Positions 1 to 8,887 of a stretch of DNA of 64,000 nucleotides are shown here, piece after piece (position 1 is the first letter of the stretch; each line of letters starts with the position of its first letter). The notes under the pieces are model-generated. The model searched no databases. It was not told the origin of the DNA and saw nothing but the letters and a program-made list of their open reading frames with translations. A program made the translations under genes and the position numbers. The stretch comes from Flavobacterium weaverense (lineage in GTDB: Bacteria; Bacteroidota; Bacteroidia; Flavobacteriales; Flavobacteriaceae): the NCBI RefSeq assembly GCF_003688495.1, contig NZ_REFH01000009.1, forward strand, positions 372,001 to 436,000. The letters run 5' to 3'.

Positions 1-265
1 TTGGCACCATCACTTCCTGCAAATAGACTTTATCCAAACCAAGAGTTTCTAATTGGGCTTTTGTATATAAAACTGCTTTCTGCGCATTTTCTGAACCCGA
101 TAATCGAGATCCTATATTATTCGAAAGATGATCTAGCCATGAGTAACACTTTGAATTTGTTAGCGAAGATTTATAGATTTCTTTAAACATTTGTTCATCT
201 TTACTTTGAGCAGTCAATGTTACACCGCTAAAAAATAAAGCCGCTAATAGAAAAGTTTTTTTCAT
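1..265 (-). CDS. M28-type zinc peptidase, N-terminal fragment (cut by window edge)
   Basis: The reading frame starts with ATG at 265 and runs off the left edge, so 88 residues are visible. They begin with a signal peptide (Lys-Lys, a hydrophobic stretch, then LTAQ-S). Next comes a segment reading SWLDHLSNNIGSRLSGS and a helix with YTKAQLETLGLDKV. This pattern, an IGSRLSGS turn followed by a helix ending in LGLD-V, is typical of the N-terminal part of exported M28-family peptidases (glutamate carboxypeptidase-like) in Bacteroidota. The zinc ligands would lie beyond the window, so the catalytic assignment is inference from the N-terminus only. It lies downstream of ackA on the same strand, behind a terminator, so it is probably its own transcription unit. 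Confidence 0.6.
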   Translation of the reverse strand, partial: MKKTFLLAALFFSGVTLTAQSKDEQMFKEIYKSSLTNSKCYSWLDHLSNNIGSRLSGSENAQKAVLYTKAQLETLGLDKVYLQEVMVP

Positions 266-361
266 AATTTATAAAGATTAAAATCAATTTTGTTTGGAAA
301 TTTTAATTTATTATTATCAGGCAATTTCGTAATTAATAACGAATAATTAATATTAAGATAC

Positions 362-396
362 AAAAAAATCCTGCAAATTTAAATTTATTGCAGGAT
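362..396 (-). terminator. Rho-independent terminator after ackA
   Basis: Inverted repeat ATCCTGCAA (368-376) and TTGCAGGAT (388-396) with an 11-nt A/T loop. On the minus strand the stem is followed by a run of seven T (362-368). It sits 50 nt past the ackA stop codon. Confidence 0.75.
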
Positions 397-445
397 CTTT
401 AAATATCAGTTAAAAAATAACCTTTTCTTTTTGAAATTAAATTTA

Positions 446-1645
446 CTATTCAACAAGCAATTCAAAAACTTGATTTGCTATTTCAATTTCTTCATTTGTA
501 GGAATTACTAAAACTTTAGTTTTAGATTCGGCTGTGCTTATTTCTCTAATTTCCTTCGAACGCAATTCATTTTTTTCTAAATCCAGTTCGATACCAAAAT
601 AATCCATATCGGTACAAACCAATTTTCTAATATAAGATGAATTTTCTCCTATTCCCGCAGTAAAGATAATTGCATCAAGTCCGTTTAAAACGGCAGAATA
701 AGAACCAATATATTTTTTTATTCGATACGCATTCATCGCTAAGGCTAACTGGCAATCTACATTTCCGTTTTCAGCTTGCTTTTCAATGTCTCTCAAATCG
801 CTAAAACCAGTTAATCCTAACATACCACTTTGCTTTTGCAACATTGTGTTTACAGCCTCTAAAGAGTAACCTAAAGTATTTACTAAATAGAATATTATAG
901 ATTGATCTACATCTCCGCTTCTAGTACCCATAATCAAACCGTTCATAGGACCAAAACCTAAAGTGTGATCGACACTCTTTCCATTTTTAATTGCAGTCAT
1001 ACTACATCCATTTCCTAAGTGGATTGTAATTATTTTAGATTCTTTACTAAAAGAATTCTGGGTTAAATAGTGAATTGCATTCTCTGATACGTACTTATGA
1101 CTCGTTCCATGGAAACCATATAATCGAATCTTGTTTTCAGTCAATAGATAATTGGGCAAAGCGTACTTGTGAGCAATTACGGGTATTGTTTGGTGAAAAG
1201 CAGTGTCAAAAACAGCTACTTGTTGGGCATTTTTAAATATTTCAGAAGCAACAATGATTCCCTCTAAATTTGCAGGATTGTGCAAAGGCGCTAAATCAAA
1301 TAACTGCCTGATTTTCTCCTTAACTTCCTCAGTAATTACGACTGTATTTGAAAACGTGCTTCCACCATGAACTACGCGGTGTCCCACAGCTTCAATTTCT
1401 TCGGTGCTAATAATAACGCCAAATTCTTCGTCCATTAAAAGGCTAGCTATTTTCTCCAACCCTATTTTATGGTCAGCGATAGGTAAAGATTCCTCAATTT
1501 TATTTGAAGTGCTTACAAACGTCAAGTTTGAAATTTCTAATCCAATTCTATCAATCATACCAGAACAAATTACTTCGTTTGCTGGCATTTCGATTAATTG
1601 GTATTTTATAGAGGAACTCCCCGAGTTTATTATTAATATTTTCAT
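446..1645 (-). CDS. ackA: acetate kinase
   Basis: Converts acetyl phosphate and ADP to acetate and ATP (reversible) in the cytoplasm; it is the second step of the Pta-AckA pathway. At 399 residues it has the normal family length. Visible family motifs are the N-terminal NSGSSSIKYQ (Asn7), GHRVVHGG with Arg90, VFDTAFHQTIP with the catalytic Asp147, GFHGTSH with His179, HLGNGCS for nucleotide binding, GTRSGDVD, and the C-terminal GENS and TNEE segments. All of these fit an active ASKHA-fold kinase. It lies 148 nt downstream of pta on the same strand, the usual pairing, and a terminator follows at 362-396. The gap contains no obvious terminator, so co-transcription with pta is likely. Confidence 0.97.
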   Translation of the reverse strand: MKILIINSGSSSIKYQLIEMPANEVICSGMIDRIGLEISNLTFVSTSNKIEESLPIADHKIGLEKIASLLMDEEFGVIISTEEIEAVGHRVVHGGSTFSNTVVITEEVKEKIRQLFDLAPLHNPANLEGIIVASEIFKNAQQVAVFDTAFHQTIPVIAHKYALPNYLLTENKIRLYGFHGTSHKYVSENAIHYLTQNSFSKESKIITIHLGNGCSMTAIKNGKSVDHTLGFGPMNGLIMGTRSGDVDQSIIFYLVNTLGYSLEAVNTMLQKQSGMLGLTGFSDLRDIEKQAENGNVDCQLALAMNAYRIKKYIGSYSAVLNGLDAIIFTAGIGENSSYIRKLVCTDMDYFGIELDLEKNELRSKEIREISTAESKTKVLVIPTNEEIEIANQVFELLVE

Positions 1646-1793
1646 TTTTTAACTATTTTTTGCCGCGAACATATTATGGCGTAAAGGTTTTTACTATTAT
1701 TTCAATTTTGCTAATGCACAAATATTATTACTAAATATTCAAAAACAAGATCATTAGTGACTTTGCGTTAAAAATTATTCCTTGTTTTAAAAA

Positions 1794-3887
1794 CTAAAGT
1801 CCCTGTGCTTGTATAGCAGTAATAACTACTGTGTTAATAATATCGTCCACAGTACAACCACGACTTAAATCATTAACTGGCTTGTTCAACCCTTGTAACA
1901 TAGGACCAATTGCTAATGCGCCAGTTTCTCTCTGAACAGCTTTATACGTATTATTTCCAGTGTTCAAATCAGGGAAAATTAAGACACTTGCTTGTCCAGC
2001 TACTTCAGAATTTGGCATTTTACTTCTTCCTACTTCCATGTCAACCGCTGCATCATATTGTATAGGACCTTCAATTTTCAAATCTGGGCGCTTCTTTCTC
2101 ACAATTTCAGTTGCAGTTCTAACCTTTGTTACTTCATCACCTTTTCCAGAAGAGCCAGACGAGTACGAAAGCATTGCAATTTTTGGCTCAATGCCAAATG
2201 CCCAACTAGAATCTGCAGAAGAAATTGCAATTTCTGCTAGCTGCTCAGCTGTTGGATTAGGGTTTATGGCGCAATCTCCAAATACAGAAACTCTATCTTC
2301 TAGACACATAAAGAAAACAGAAGAAACTACACTTGAATTTGGCTTAGTTTTAATGAATTGTAAAGCAGGCAAAATTGTATGCTGTGTCGTGTGAGCAGCA
2401 CCAGAAACCATTCCGTCTGCATGTCCTTTATAAACCATCATAGTTCCAAAATAGGATACGTCGACCATTAAATCTTTGGCCATTCCTAAAGTTACATTCT
2501 TAGCTTTTCGCAATTCGTAGTATGTATTTACATAATCATCAAAATACTTAGATTCTACAGGATTTACGATTTCAATTTTCGAAAAATCAAAAGTAATTCC
2601 TAACTCTGCAACTTTAGCTTCAATTTGTTTTCTGTTTCCAATGATTGAAATATCCACTACATCCATGGCAACTAAACGAGAAGCAGCAATAAGAATTCGA
2701 TCATCATTCCCTTCTGGAAGAACTATATGCTTGCGGTGTTGTTTCGCTCTTTTTACTAGATTATATTGAAACATTTTTGGAGTCATCCCTTCTGCTTCAA
2801 ATGCCAGCAATTTTTTAGATAAATTATCTAAGTCCACATATTTTTCAAATGTGTTTATCGATGTTTCTATCTTATGAGTATTATCAGCGTAAATTTTTGA
2901 TTTAATATTACCCAATCGATTTGTAATTCCATAAGTACCGCCTTCAACAGTTATGATAGGTACGATCGTGGTTAAACCTTGAATCAATTTTATAATGCTA
3001 TCTTCAGGAAGAATATTTCCAGTGAGAACAATGCCAGAAATCGTTGGGTAATTCACTGATTCATTTGCTTGGAGCGCTCCAAGTATGATGTCAGCTCTAT
3101 CTCCGGGAGTTATAACAAGTGCATTTTCTTTTAGATGTAATAAGTAGTTATGCAGTTGCATGGCTCCTACACTAAAATTACCAACTTCATTATTCAAGAA
3201 TTCATCCCCAAAAAGGACTTTGGCGCCAAGCAAATCAACAATCTCTTTAATCGTTGGATTATTCAAGCTAGAAATTAATGGAATTGCGTTTACCATAACC
3301 TCAATTGGAAGGCTACCTCTCAAACCATCTGTGACTAATCTAATGTTTTCTGGCTGGACTTTGTTGGCAATAACTGCTAGAACTTCAACATCTCGAACCT
3401 TAAATGAATCATATACTAAATAAAGACTGTCAATAAGTTCCTCCAAAGTCTTACCTACTCCTGAACCGACAATAATTGTTGGAATCCCTAAATTTTTAGC
3501 AATCAAAACATTCATATCGAGCTCAATCGCAGTTCCCTCTCCACTGAATCCAGTTCCTTCAACTAAAACAAAGTCAAAACGCTCTTCTAATTTCTTATAT
3601 TTTTCAATAATTAAATCGAGAACCTCCCCTATTTTTCCTTTATTTTTCTTCTTGATTAATTTACTTTTAGTAATAGCATACGCATCTTCGAATGAAATAT
3701 CCAAACCAAAATGACCTATTACTGTTTCAATGTGATTATCGCAGCTTCCGTCTTCAAAATCTTCAATTATTGGTCGAAAATAACCGACTTTGGCTGTTTT
3801 ACCAATAAGCATACTCATCAAACCTAAAGTTATAATTGACTTACCACTATTTTGTTCGCTAGTAGCAATGTATATTGCTTTATTCAT
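1794..3887 (-). CDS. pta: phosphate acetyltransferase (long form)
   Basis: Transfers the acetyl group of acetyl-CoA to phosphate, giving acetyl phosphate for AckA. I start it at ATG 3887 (MNKAIYIATSEQ, 697 aa). An ATG 39 nt upstream also keeps the frame, but it would put 13 unrelated residues before the conserved MNKAIYIAT. Domain order is: a BioD/CobQ-like P-loop domain (SEQNSGKS near residue 9, later VEGTGFSG), a DRTGG-type regulatory domain in the middle, and the catalytic PTA_PTB domain from about residue 380 (VLPEGNDDRI, SYFGTMMVYKGHADGMVSGA, SYSSGSSGKG). This is the long three-domain architecture, similar in size to the E. coli enzyme. It sits 54 nt after corA and upstream of ackA, all on the same strand. 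Confidence 0.95.
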   Translation of the reverse strand: MNKAIYIATSEQNSGKSIITLGLMSMLIGKTAKVGYFRPIIEDFEDGSCDNHIETVIGHFGLDISFEDAYAITKSKLIKKKNKGKIGEVLDLIIEKYKKLEERFDFVLVEGTGFSGEGTAIELDMNVLIAKNLGIPTIIVGSGVGKTLEELIDSLYLVYDSFKVRDVEVLAVIANKVQPENIRLVTDGLRGSLPIEVMVNAIPLISSLNNPTIKEIVDLLGAKVLFGDEFLNNEVGNFSVGAMQLHNYLLHLKENALVITPGDRADIILGALQANESVNYPTISGIVLTGNILPEDSIIKLIQGLTTIVPIITVEGGTYGITNRLGNIKSKIYADNTHKIETSINTFEKYVDLDNLSKKLLAFEAEGMTPKMFQYNLVKRAKQHRKHIVLPEGNDDRILIAASRLVAMDVVDISIIGNRKQIEAKVAELGITFDFSKIEIVNPVESKYFDDYVNTYYELRKAKNVTLGMAKDLMVDVSYFGTMMVYKGHADGMVSGAAHTTQHTILPALQFIKTKPNSSVVSSVFFMCLEDRVSVFGDCAINPNPTAEQLAEIAISSADSSWAFGIEPKIAMLSYSSGSSGKGDEVTKVRTATEIVRKKRPDLKIEGPIQYDAAVDMEVGRSKMPNSEVAGQASVLIFPDLNTGNNTYKAVQRETGALAIGPMLQGLNKPVNDLSRGCTVDDIINTVVITAIQAQGL

Positions 3888-3941
3888 TTTATATATTTTT
3901 AATTTTATCCAATTAAAATTGGACATTTACTGTTTTACTAA

Positions 3942-5012
3942 TTAAAACCAATCCCTCTTTTTAAAATAAATTATCATTCCAATAACTATCAAAACCATCA
4001 CTCCTACAACGATAAAATAGCCGTTATGATACTCTAGTTCAGGCATATTTTTAAAGTTCATTCCATACACACCTACTATAAAAGTTAATGGAATAAATAT
4101 GGCAGACACAATAGTTAGCGTCTTCATTATTTCATTCATTTTATGAGTCTGTGCCGAAAAAAAGAAATTAGAGGCGCTCTCTAATGATCCTAAATCAGAT
4201 TCAATTTGTTCTAATAATTCTAAGCTCTTTTGATGTAAACGAAAAAAGAAACTAAAATTTTCAATTTCAATAACATTAAAAACAGTATCGTCTTTCAAAC
4301 TTTTTATACCATACAAAGAATCTCTCAAAGGAATTATTGATCGCTTCAAGAAATTAAAATTATCACGATGTTTTTCAATACGTTCTAAAGTTAATGGATC
4401 CGCATTTCTTTTTGAAAGGGCAACCAATTCCTCTACTTTTTCCTCTTCATTTTCAATGGTGATATAAAAATTTTCCATTATCGCGTCTAGAAGTACATAG
4501 AGTAAGTAATCTACTTTCTTTGTTCGAACTAAACCAGAATGGGTGCGAATTCGTTCTCGAATATGGGTAAAAAAATCAGAGCGTTTTTCTTGGAAGGAAA
4601 TTAAAATACCGTCTTTTATCAAAAAGCTAATCTGCTCTACACTTATATTATCAGAATCGCCTGCTGGGAGAAGCGATTTTATATTGAAAAAAAGTACATC
4701 TGATAATTCCTCGAGTTTTGTTCGTCTACTGGTATTTAGAATATCGGTCAGCATGAAATTATCTATTTCGAAAAAACTACCTATCGATTTTATTAAATCT
4801 ATATTATTTAGACCGTGAATATTGAGCCAATTTGTTTTATTAGTATCTAGAAATTTAGCTAAATCAGCCACTTTAAAATCTTCATATTCTTTCAAGTCAA
4901 TAGTGTCGTAAACAAACAATTGCATTTCAGAATCATTTTCTTTATGAATTCCCGTATATTCAAGATGATACGGCTGCAGTCTCTTACCTTTTTTAAATTT
5001 AATTTTTCTCAT
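3942..5012 (-). CDS. corA: CorA-type magnesium/cobalt transporter
   Basis: Inner-membrane pentameric Mg2+ (Co2+/Ni2+) channel. The 356-residue protein has the expected design: a long cytoplasmic alpha/beta and helical funnel domain, then two closely spaced C-terminal membrane helices. The first helix ends in the family signature YGMN (Gly-Met-Asn at 317-319) and is followed by an acidic MPELEYHNG loop. The C-terminus ends in basic residues (KKRDW), as is usual in the family. The start is ATG 5012. It lies upstream of pta-ackA with a 54-nt gap, so it may lead that transcription unit, although no functional link is evident. I found no riboswitch-like fold in its 5' region. Confidence 0.93.
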   Translation of the reverse strand: MRKIKFKKGKRLQPYHLEYTGIHKENDSEMQLFVYDTIDLKEYEDFKVADLAKFLDTNKTNWLNIHGLNNIDLIKSIGSFFEIDNFMLTDILNTSRRTKLEELSDVLFFNIKSLLPAGDSDNISVEQISFLIKDGILISFQEKRSDFFTHIRERIRTHSGLVRTKKVDYLLYVLLDAIMENFYITIENEEEKVEELVALSKRNADPLTLERIEKHRDNFNFLKRSIIPLRDSLYGIKSLKDDTVFNVIEIENFSFFFRLHQKSLELLEQIESDLGSLESASNFFFSAQTHKMNEIMKTLTIVSAIFIPLTFIVGVYGMNFKNMPELEYHNGYFIVVGVMVLIVIGMIIYFKKRDWF

Positions 5013-5343
5013 GTATAATCATTCACGAAGTAATATTACAAAAAACTTGTTCAATTGAATCACTACTAGGTCGCCTTAGCTTTCATGTAACACTATTGAG
5101 GCGTTTTATAATAGTTAACTACAAAAATAGGGATAAATACCTATTTACTATATGAGATAAATCATGTAATATTCACTTTACAGCGTTTAATGAACATTTG
5201 TTAATTTTAGTTAATTTTTTATATTTAAATTTTACCACTAGAAAATTGAAAATTATATTGATAGATTTGGAAATCGATAGTTACTTTTTGCGTAACTATT
5301 TTTTTATTTTAACTTATTTATAAACCATTAGAAGTATAACTAA
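5013..5343. other. divergent intergenic region, corA / metalloprotease
   Basis: This 331-nt, very AT-rich gap lies between two divergent genes and must hold both promoters. On the plus strand TAGATTTG (5262-5269) matches the Bacteroidota -7 box. I see no convincing box for corA and no small gene, RNA or repeat. Confidence 0.5.
5262..5269 (+). promoter_or_regulatory. candidate -7 box for the metalloprotease gene
   Basis: TAGATTTG matches TAnnTTTG exactly and lies 74 nt before the ATG at 5344. No TTTG element is found at the expected spacing upstream, so support is moderate. Confidence 0.35.
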
Positions 5344-7905
5344 ATGATTAAAAAAAAATTATCTTTAATTATTGTTTGTCTTTTCCTTTTTTCAGCAAGT
5401 GAAACTTTTGCTCAAAGTAGAAAAGAGAAAAAAGCAGCGAAAAATGCAGTTGCAAAAGTGGACCCAAAGGCCGCTGATGCTAAAAAAGAACCTAAACCGT
5501 ACAAGAAAGTTATTGATTCTACAGCAGTGACACAAAACGGTTTGATCATTGTTCATAAAGTAGATAAAAAGTATCTGTTTGAAATTCCTGATTCTATACT
5601 AGGAAGTGAAATGATGACCATCACTCGCTATTCTAAAACTCCTGCTGGAGGAGCAATCTTTGGTGGTGAAGAAATCAATAGACAAGTGGTTCGTTGGGAA
5701 AAAGGAATGAATAACAACATTCTTTTAAGATCTATTACTTACGTTATTATGTCTCCGGATGAGGACAAACCTTTGGCACAAGCCGTAAAAAATTCTACAT
5801 CTGATCCAATCATCGGTAACTACGATGTACTAGCCTATAAAAAAGATGCAGATGGTAAAATAACTGGATACGTTCTTGATTTATCTACGACTTTTGACGC
5901 TGATGTTCAAACTTTTTCTTTAGATCCAATAAAGAAGCAAATGTTAAACATACAAGCATTTCAAAAAGACAGATCATTTATTTCTAAAGTGAGTAGCTTC
6001 CCAATCAATACTGAGATTAGAAGCGTAAAAACATTTACAACTACTCCACCACGAATTAATGCAACGCCAACACCTAAGATAGGAATTGATTTACCTTCGG
6101 CACTTGATGCTGGTGTTGTGACTATGGAAATGAACACTTCGATGATTTTATTGCCTAAAACGCCAATGCGAAAAAGAGAATTTGATGCTCGCGTAGGTTA
6201 TTTTGCAAATCAATTTGGTGTTTTTGAAGAAGAATCACAAAAATCAGATACGAAAGTCTTTGCGGTAAGATGGCGCTTAGAGCCTAAATCTACTGAAGAT
6301 GCTCAAAAACAAAAAAATGGCGAATTAATTGAGCCATTGAAACCAATTGTTTATTATATCGACCCCGCAACTCCTGAAAAATGGAAAAAATACATCAAAC
6401 AAGGAATTGATGATTGGCAGGTTGCTTTTGAAGCTGCAGGTTGGAAAAATGCAATTCGCGGGGAATATTGGCCAGAAAATGATCCTACGATGAGTTTAGA
6501 AGATGCGCGTTTTTCAGTATTGAGATATTTCGCTGCAGAAATACAAAATGCATACGGACCTAATGTTCACGATCCTAGAAGTGGAGAAATATTAGAGAGC
6601 CATATTGGTTGGTATCACAACATTATGAGCCTATTAAGAAACTGGTATTTAATTCAAACAGCTGCTGCAAATCCAGAAGCAAGAGCTAAGAAATTTGATG
6701 ATAAACTAATGGGTGAATTAATTCGATTTGTATCCTCTCATGAAGTAGGACATACATTAGGATTACGTCACAATATGGGTGCAAGTTCTGCGACACCAGT
6801 GGAAAAATTAAGAGACAAAGATTTCGTGGCAAAAAATGGTCATACTTCTTCTATTATGGATTATGCACGATTTAATTACGTAGCGCAGCCAGAAGATGGG
6901 GTAACTGACTTTTTTCCAAAAATTGGTGATTACGACAAATGGGCTATCAAATGGGGTTACTCTTATTTTGAAGATGCAAAAACAGAAAAAGCAGAAAAAG
7001 CTATTTTAAATGAAATGACTAAGGAAGCTTACAAGAACAATCGCTTGTGGTTTGGAACTGAAACTAGCCCGTATGATCCTAGATATCAAACTGAGGATAT
7101 TGGAGACAATGCAATGAGAGCTTCAGAATACGGAATTAAAAATCTAAAAAGAATTCTTCCTAATTTACTAGAATGGTCTACAGAAAAAGGAGAAAGTTAT
7201 AGTGAGCTTGATGAACTATACACTGCTTTAACAGGACAATTTAGAAGATATATGGGTCATGTTACTAAAAACGTAGGTGGAATCTATGATTCTCCAAAGA
7301 CTTACGATATGACTGGAAATCAATTTACGGTTGTTCCAAAAAGCATTCAAAAAGATGCAGTTACTTTTTTAAATACACAATTATTTACGACTCCAAAATG
7401 GTTATTGAATCAAGATATTCTTTCTAAAATAAATCCAGAAAGTGGCGTTGAAGCTGTAAAGTCAATGCAAGATGCAACCTTAAGTAGCTTGCTAGCGGGA
7501 GATAGAATGGTTCGTTTATTAGAATCTTCTAGCATCAGCAAAGACAATTATTCTGTTGACGAATTAATTACTGATTTGAATAAAGGTATTTTTTTAGAGT
7601 TAAAAGGCAGCGGATCTATAGATATTTACAGACGAAATATCCAAAAACTTTACGTTGACAAACTAGTAGAATTACTAAAACCTGGGACAGCTACTGTGAG
7701 ATCTGTACCTGTGGGAGTAACGTACGGCTTCTCGACAAAAAAAGTTAATTTATCTCAAACTGATTTACCATCAGTTGCAAGAGGACAGTTAATTGCATTG
7801 AGAAACGACTTAAAGACGTCATCTGGTAGAATGAGTGATCGAATGAGCAAGTTTCACGTTCTTGATTTAATTTCTAGAATTAGTTTAGCATTAGATCCAA
7901 AATAA
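5344..7905 (+). CDS. exported zinc-dependent metalloprotease (DUF5117/DUF4953 type)
   Basis: An 853-residue exported protein. It starts with a signal peptide (MIKKK, a hydrophobic core, ETFAQS) and then a Lys/Ala-rich linker. The N-terminal half belongs to the Bacteroidota DUF5117/DUF5118 region. The catalytic part carries the metzincin zinc motif HEVGHTLGLRH (His466, Glu467, His470, His476) and a plausible Met-turn in SIMDYARFNY about 40 residues later. A conserved C-terminal region (DUF4953-like) follows. It probably degrades peptides or proteins in the periplasm or outside the cell; the substrate is unknown. It is a single gene with its own upstream region and terminator, divergent from corA. 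The family is abundant in Bacteroidota and is usually annotated only as zinc-dependent metalloprotease. Confidence 0.88.
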   Translation: MIKKKLSLIIVCLFLFSASETFAQSRKEKKAAKNAVAKVDPKAADAKKEPKPYKKVIDSTAVTQNGLIIVHKVDKKYLFEIPDSILGSEMMTITRYSKTPAGGAIFGGEEINRQVVRWEKGMNNNILLRSITYVIMSPDEDKPLAQAVKNSTSDPIIGNYDVLAYKKDADGKITGYVLDLSTTFDADVQTFSLDPIKKQMLNIQAFQKDRSFISKVSSFPINTEIRSVKTFTTTPPRINATPTPKIGIDLPSALDAGVVTMEMNTSMILLPKTPMRKREFDARVGYFANQFGVFEEESQKSDTKVFAVRWRLEPKSTEDAQKQKNGELIEPLKPIVYYIDPATPEKWKKYIKQGIDDWQVAFEAAGWKNAIRGEYWPENDPTMSLEDARFSVLRYFAAEIQNAYGPNVHDPRSGEILESHIGWYHNIMSLLRNWYLIQTAAANPEARAKKFDDKLMGELIRFVSSHEVGHTLGLRHNMGASSATPVEKLRDKDFVAKNGHTSSIMDYARFNYVAQPEDGVTDFFPKIGDYDKWAIKWGYSYFEDAKTEKAEKAILNEMTKEAYKNNRLWFGTETSPYDPRYQTEDIGDNAMRASEYGIKNLKRILPNLLEWSTEKGESYSELDELYTALTGQFRRYMGHVTKNVGGIYDSPKTYDMTGNQFTVVPKSIQKDAVTFLNTQLFTTPKWLLNQDILSKINPESGVEAVKSMQDATLSSLLAGDRMVRLLESSSISKDNYSVDELITDLNKGIFLELKGSGSIDIYRRNIQKLYVDKLVELLKPGTATVRSVPVGVTYGFSTKKVNLSQTDLPSVARGQLIALRNDLKTSSGRMSDRMSKFHVLDLISRISLALDPK

Positions 7906-7950
7906 AATATTTTATAATTGAGAAAGCACTACTTAGTGGTTTTATAAAAT

Positions 7951-7986
7951 AAAACCTGACTTATATAATTATAAGTCGGGTTTTTT
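7951..7986 (+). terminator. terminator of the metalloprotease gene
   Basis: AAAACCTGACTTA pairs with TAAGTCGGGTTTT across a short AT loop (one G-T pair) and is followed by TTTTTT on the plus strand. Confidence 0.8.
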
Positions 7987-7994
7987 GATTCTAA

Positions 7995-8027
7995 TAAAAA
8001 AGCCAGACTATAAATAGTCTGGCTTTC
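7995..8027 (-). terminator. terminator of the proteorhodopsin gene
   Basis: AAAGCCAGACTA / TAGTCTGGCTTT is a perfect 12-bp stem. On the minus strand it is followed by a T-run (A-run 7996-8001 on plus). Together with 7951-7986 it separates two convergent genes. Confidence 0.8.
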
Positions 8028-8052
8028 CACTTAAAATAAACAACCAATAAAC

Positions 8053-8778
8053 TTAATCTTTTTGGTATTTAACTGCTAAGCTGTAGATAACTAAACCAAA
8101 TCCTATTTTATTAATAGCATCAGCAATGTTATATACAACATCAATATTACCTGATGGAATAAATCCGTTGTACCATCCTGTTGTTCCCATCATATATCCT
8201 AATGGATAAATTGACCAACCAACTAGTACGAACCAACAGAGAATTTTGTGCGCTTTTTGTATTTCTCCTCCAGCTGCAGCAGCTAGTTTTGAAGCTTCAC
8301 CTAACCAAATTTCATACACGATTAAGAAATAAGCAGCTCCAGAAATGAATCCCCATAAAGCAGCACTATCTGGAGCAATTACTTCTCCAATATAACCTGT
8401 AACTAGCATTACTATAGAGTAAAGAATCATTTTCCATAATAACGATTGTTTTGCTCCTGCTACCTTTAATATTAGATAAAACTCTAAACACATCAACGGT
8501 ACAGTTAATACCCAGTCAACGTAACGGAAGAAAGTTGGAGATTCTCCAAAAGTCGCCCAGTAATCTCTCATGTAGAAATAATGCACTGCTGCAATAAAAG
8601 TAATTAAACCAGAAACTAAAACGGATGTACGCCATTTCCTGTCGAATTGGCTTAATGATAGAAAGAAAAATGCTGATGCAGCCATCATGGCCATGCAGCC
8701 TACAAAAAATGTAAAACCTACATAATCTGTTGGTAGTAATTTACCAACCAATGCTGAAATAAACATAAAGTTTGTCAT
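8053..8778 (-). CDS. proteorhodopsin, green-type light-driven proton pump
   Basis: A seven-helix retinal protein that pumps protons out of the cell in light. Residue numbers here count from an upstream TTG at 8811; subtract 11 for the ATG start chosen. The pump triad is present: acceptor Asp99 in RYVDW, Thr103, and donor Glu110 (VLTVPLMCLE), i.e. the DTE pattern of proton pumps rather than the NDQ pattern of sodium pumps. His77, the partner of the acceptor, is in AAVHYFYMR. Asp231 and the retinal Schiff-base Lys235 are in ADAINKIGFG. The tuning position (L105/Q105 in SAR86) is Met107, typical of green-absorbing flavobacterial forms. I chose ATG 8778 (241 aa) because the TTG lies inside the apparent promoter box. 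Divergent from blh. Confidence 0.96.
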   Translation of the reverse strand: MTNFMFISALVGKLLPTDYVGFTFFVGCMAMMAASAFFFLSLSQFDRKWRTSVLVSGLITFIAAVHYFYMRDYWATFGESPTFFRYVDWVLTVPLMCLEFYLILKVAGAKQSLLWKMILYSIVMLVTGYIGEVIAPDSAALWGFISGAAYFLIVYEIWLGEASKLAAAAGGEIQKAHKILCWFVLVGWSIYPLGYMMGTTGWYNGFIPSGNIDVVYNIADAINKIGFGLVIYSLAVKYQKD

Positions 8779-8808
8779 AAGTGAAAATTTAAATGGTTTT
8801 TGTTTATT

Positions 8809-8816
8809 CAAATGTA
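8809..8816 (-). promoter_or_regulatory. -7 box of the proteorhodopsin promoter
   Basis: On the minus strand TACATTTG matches TAnnTTTG exactly, 30 nt before ATG 8778, implying a 5' leader of roughly 25 nt. The in-frame TTG at 8809-8811 is the end of this box, which argues against its use as a start codon. No clear -33 element is seen. Confidence 0.5.
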
Positions 8817-8843
8817 TAAAAAGTTAAACAATAATAAGTGTTT

Positions 8844-8870
8844 TTGTTTAAGTTTTTTTAACTATTTTTA
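8844..8870 (+). promoter_or_regulatory. weak candidate blh promoter
   Basis: TTG at 8844-8846 and TATTTTTA (7 of 8 to TAnnTTTG) at 8863-8870 are separated by 16 nt and lie just before the blh ATG. This is tentative because the last base and the spacing are off consensus. Confidence 0.25.
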
Positions 8871-8887
8871 AACAATAATAAAAGCAA

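Noticed and set aside
1..186. Open frame on the plus strand at the left edge
   Set aside because: It is antisense to the M28-type peptidase start, has no recognisable features, and the minus-strand reading has a clear signal peptide and family pattern.
1960..2394. Open frame on the plus strand inside pta
   Set aside because: It is a mirror of a conserved catalytic region on the other strand; its composition is that of antisense codons and it shows no motif.
5013..5343. Magnesium riboswitch before corA
   Set aside because: No recognisable M-box or other conserved helix pattern; the region is AT-rich and lacks GC-rich stems.
8779..8811. Upstream TTG start for proteorhodopsin
   Set aside because: The TTG is the last part of an exact TACATTTG promoter box, and the ATG at 8778 gives a normal N-terminus.
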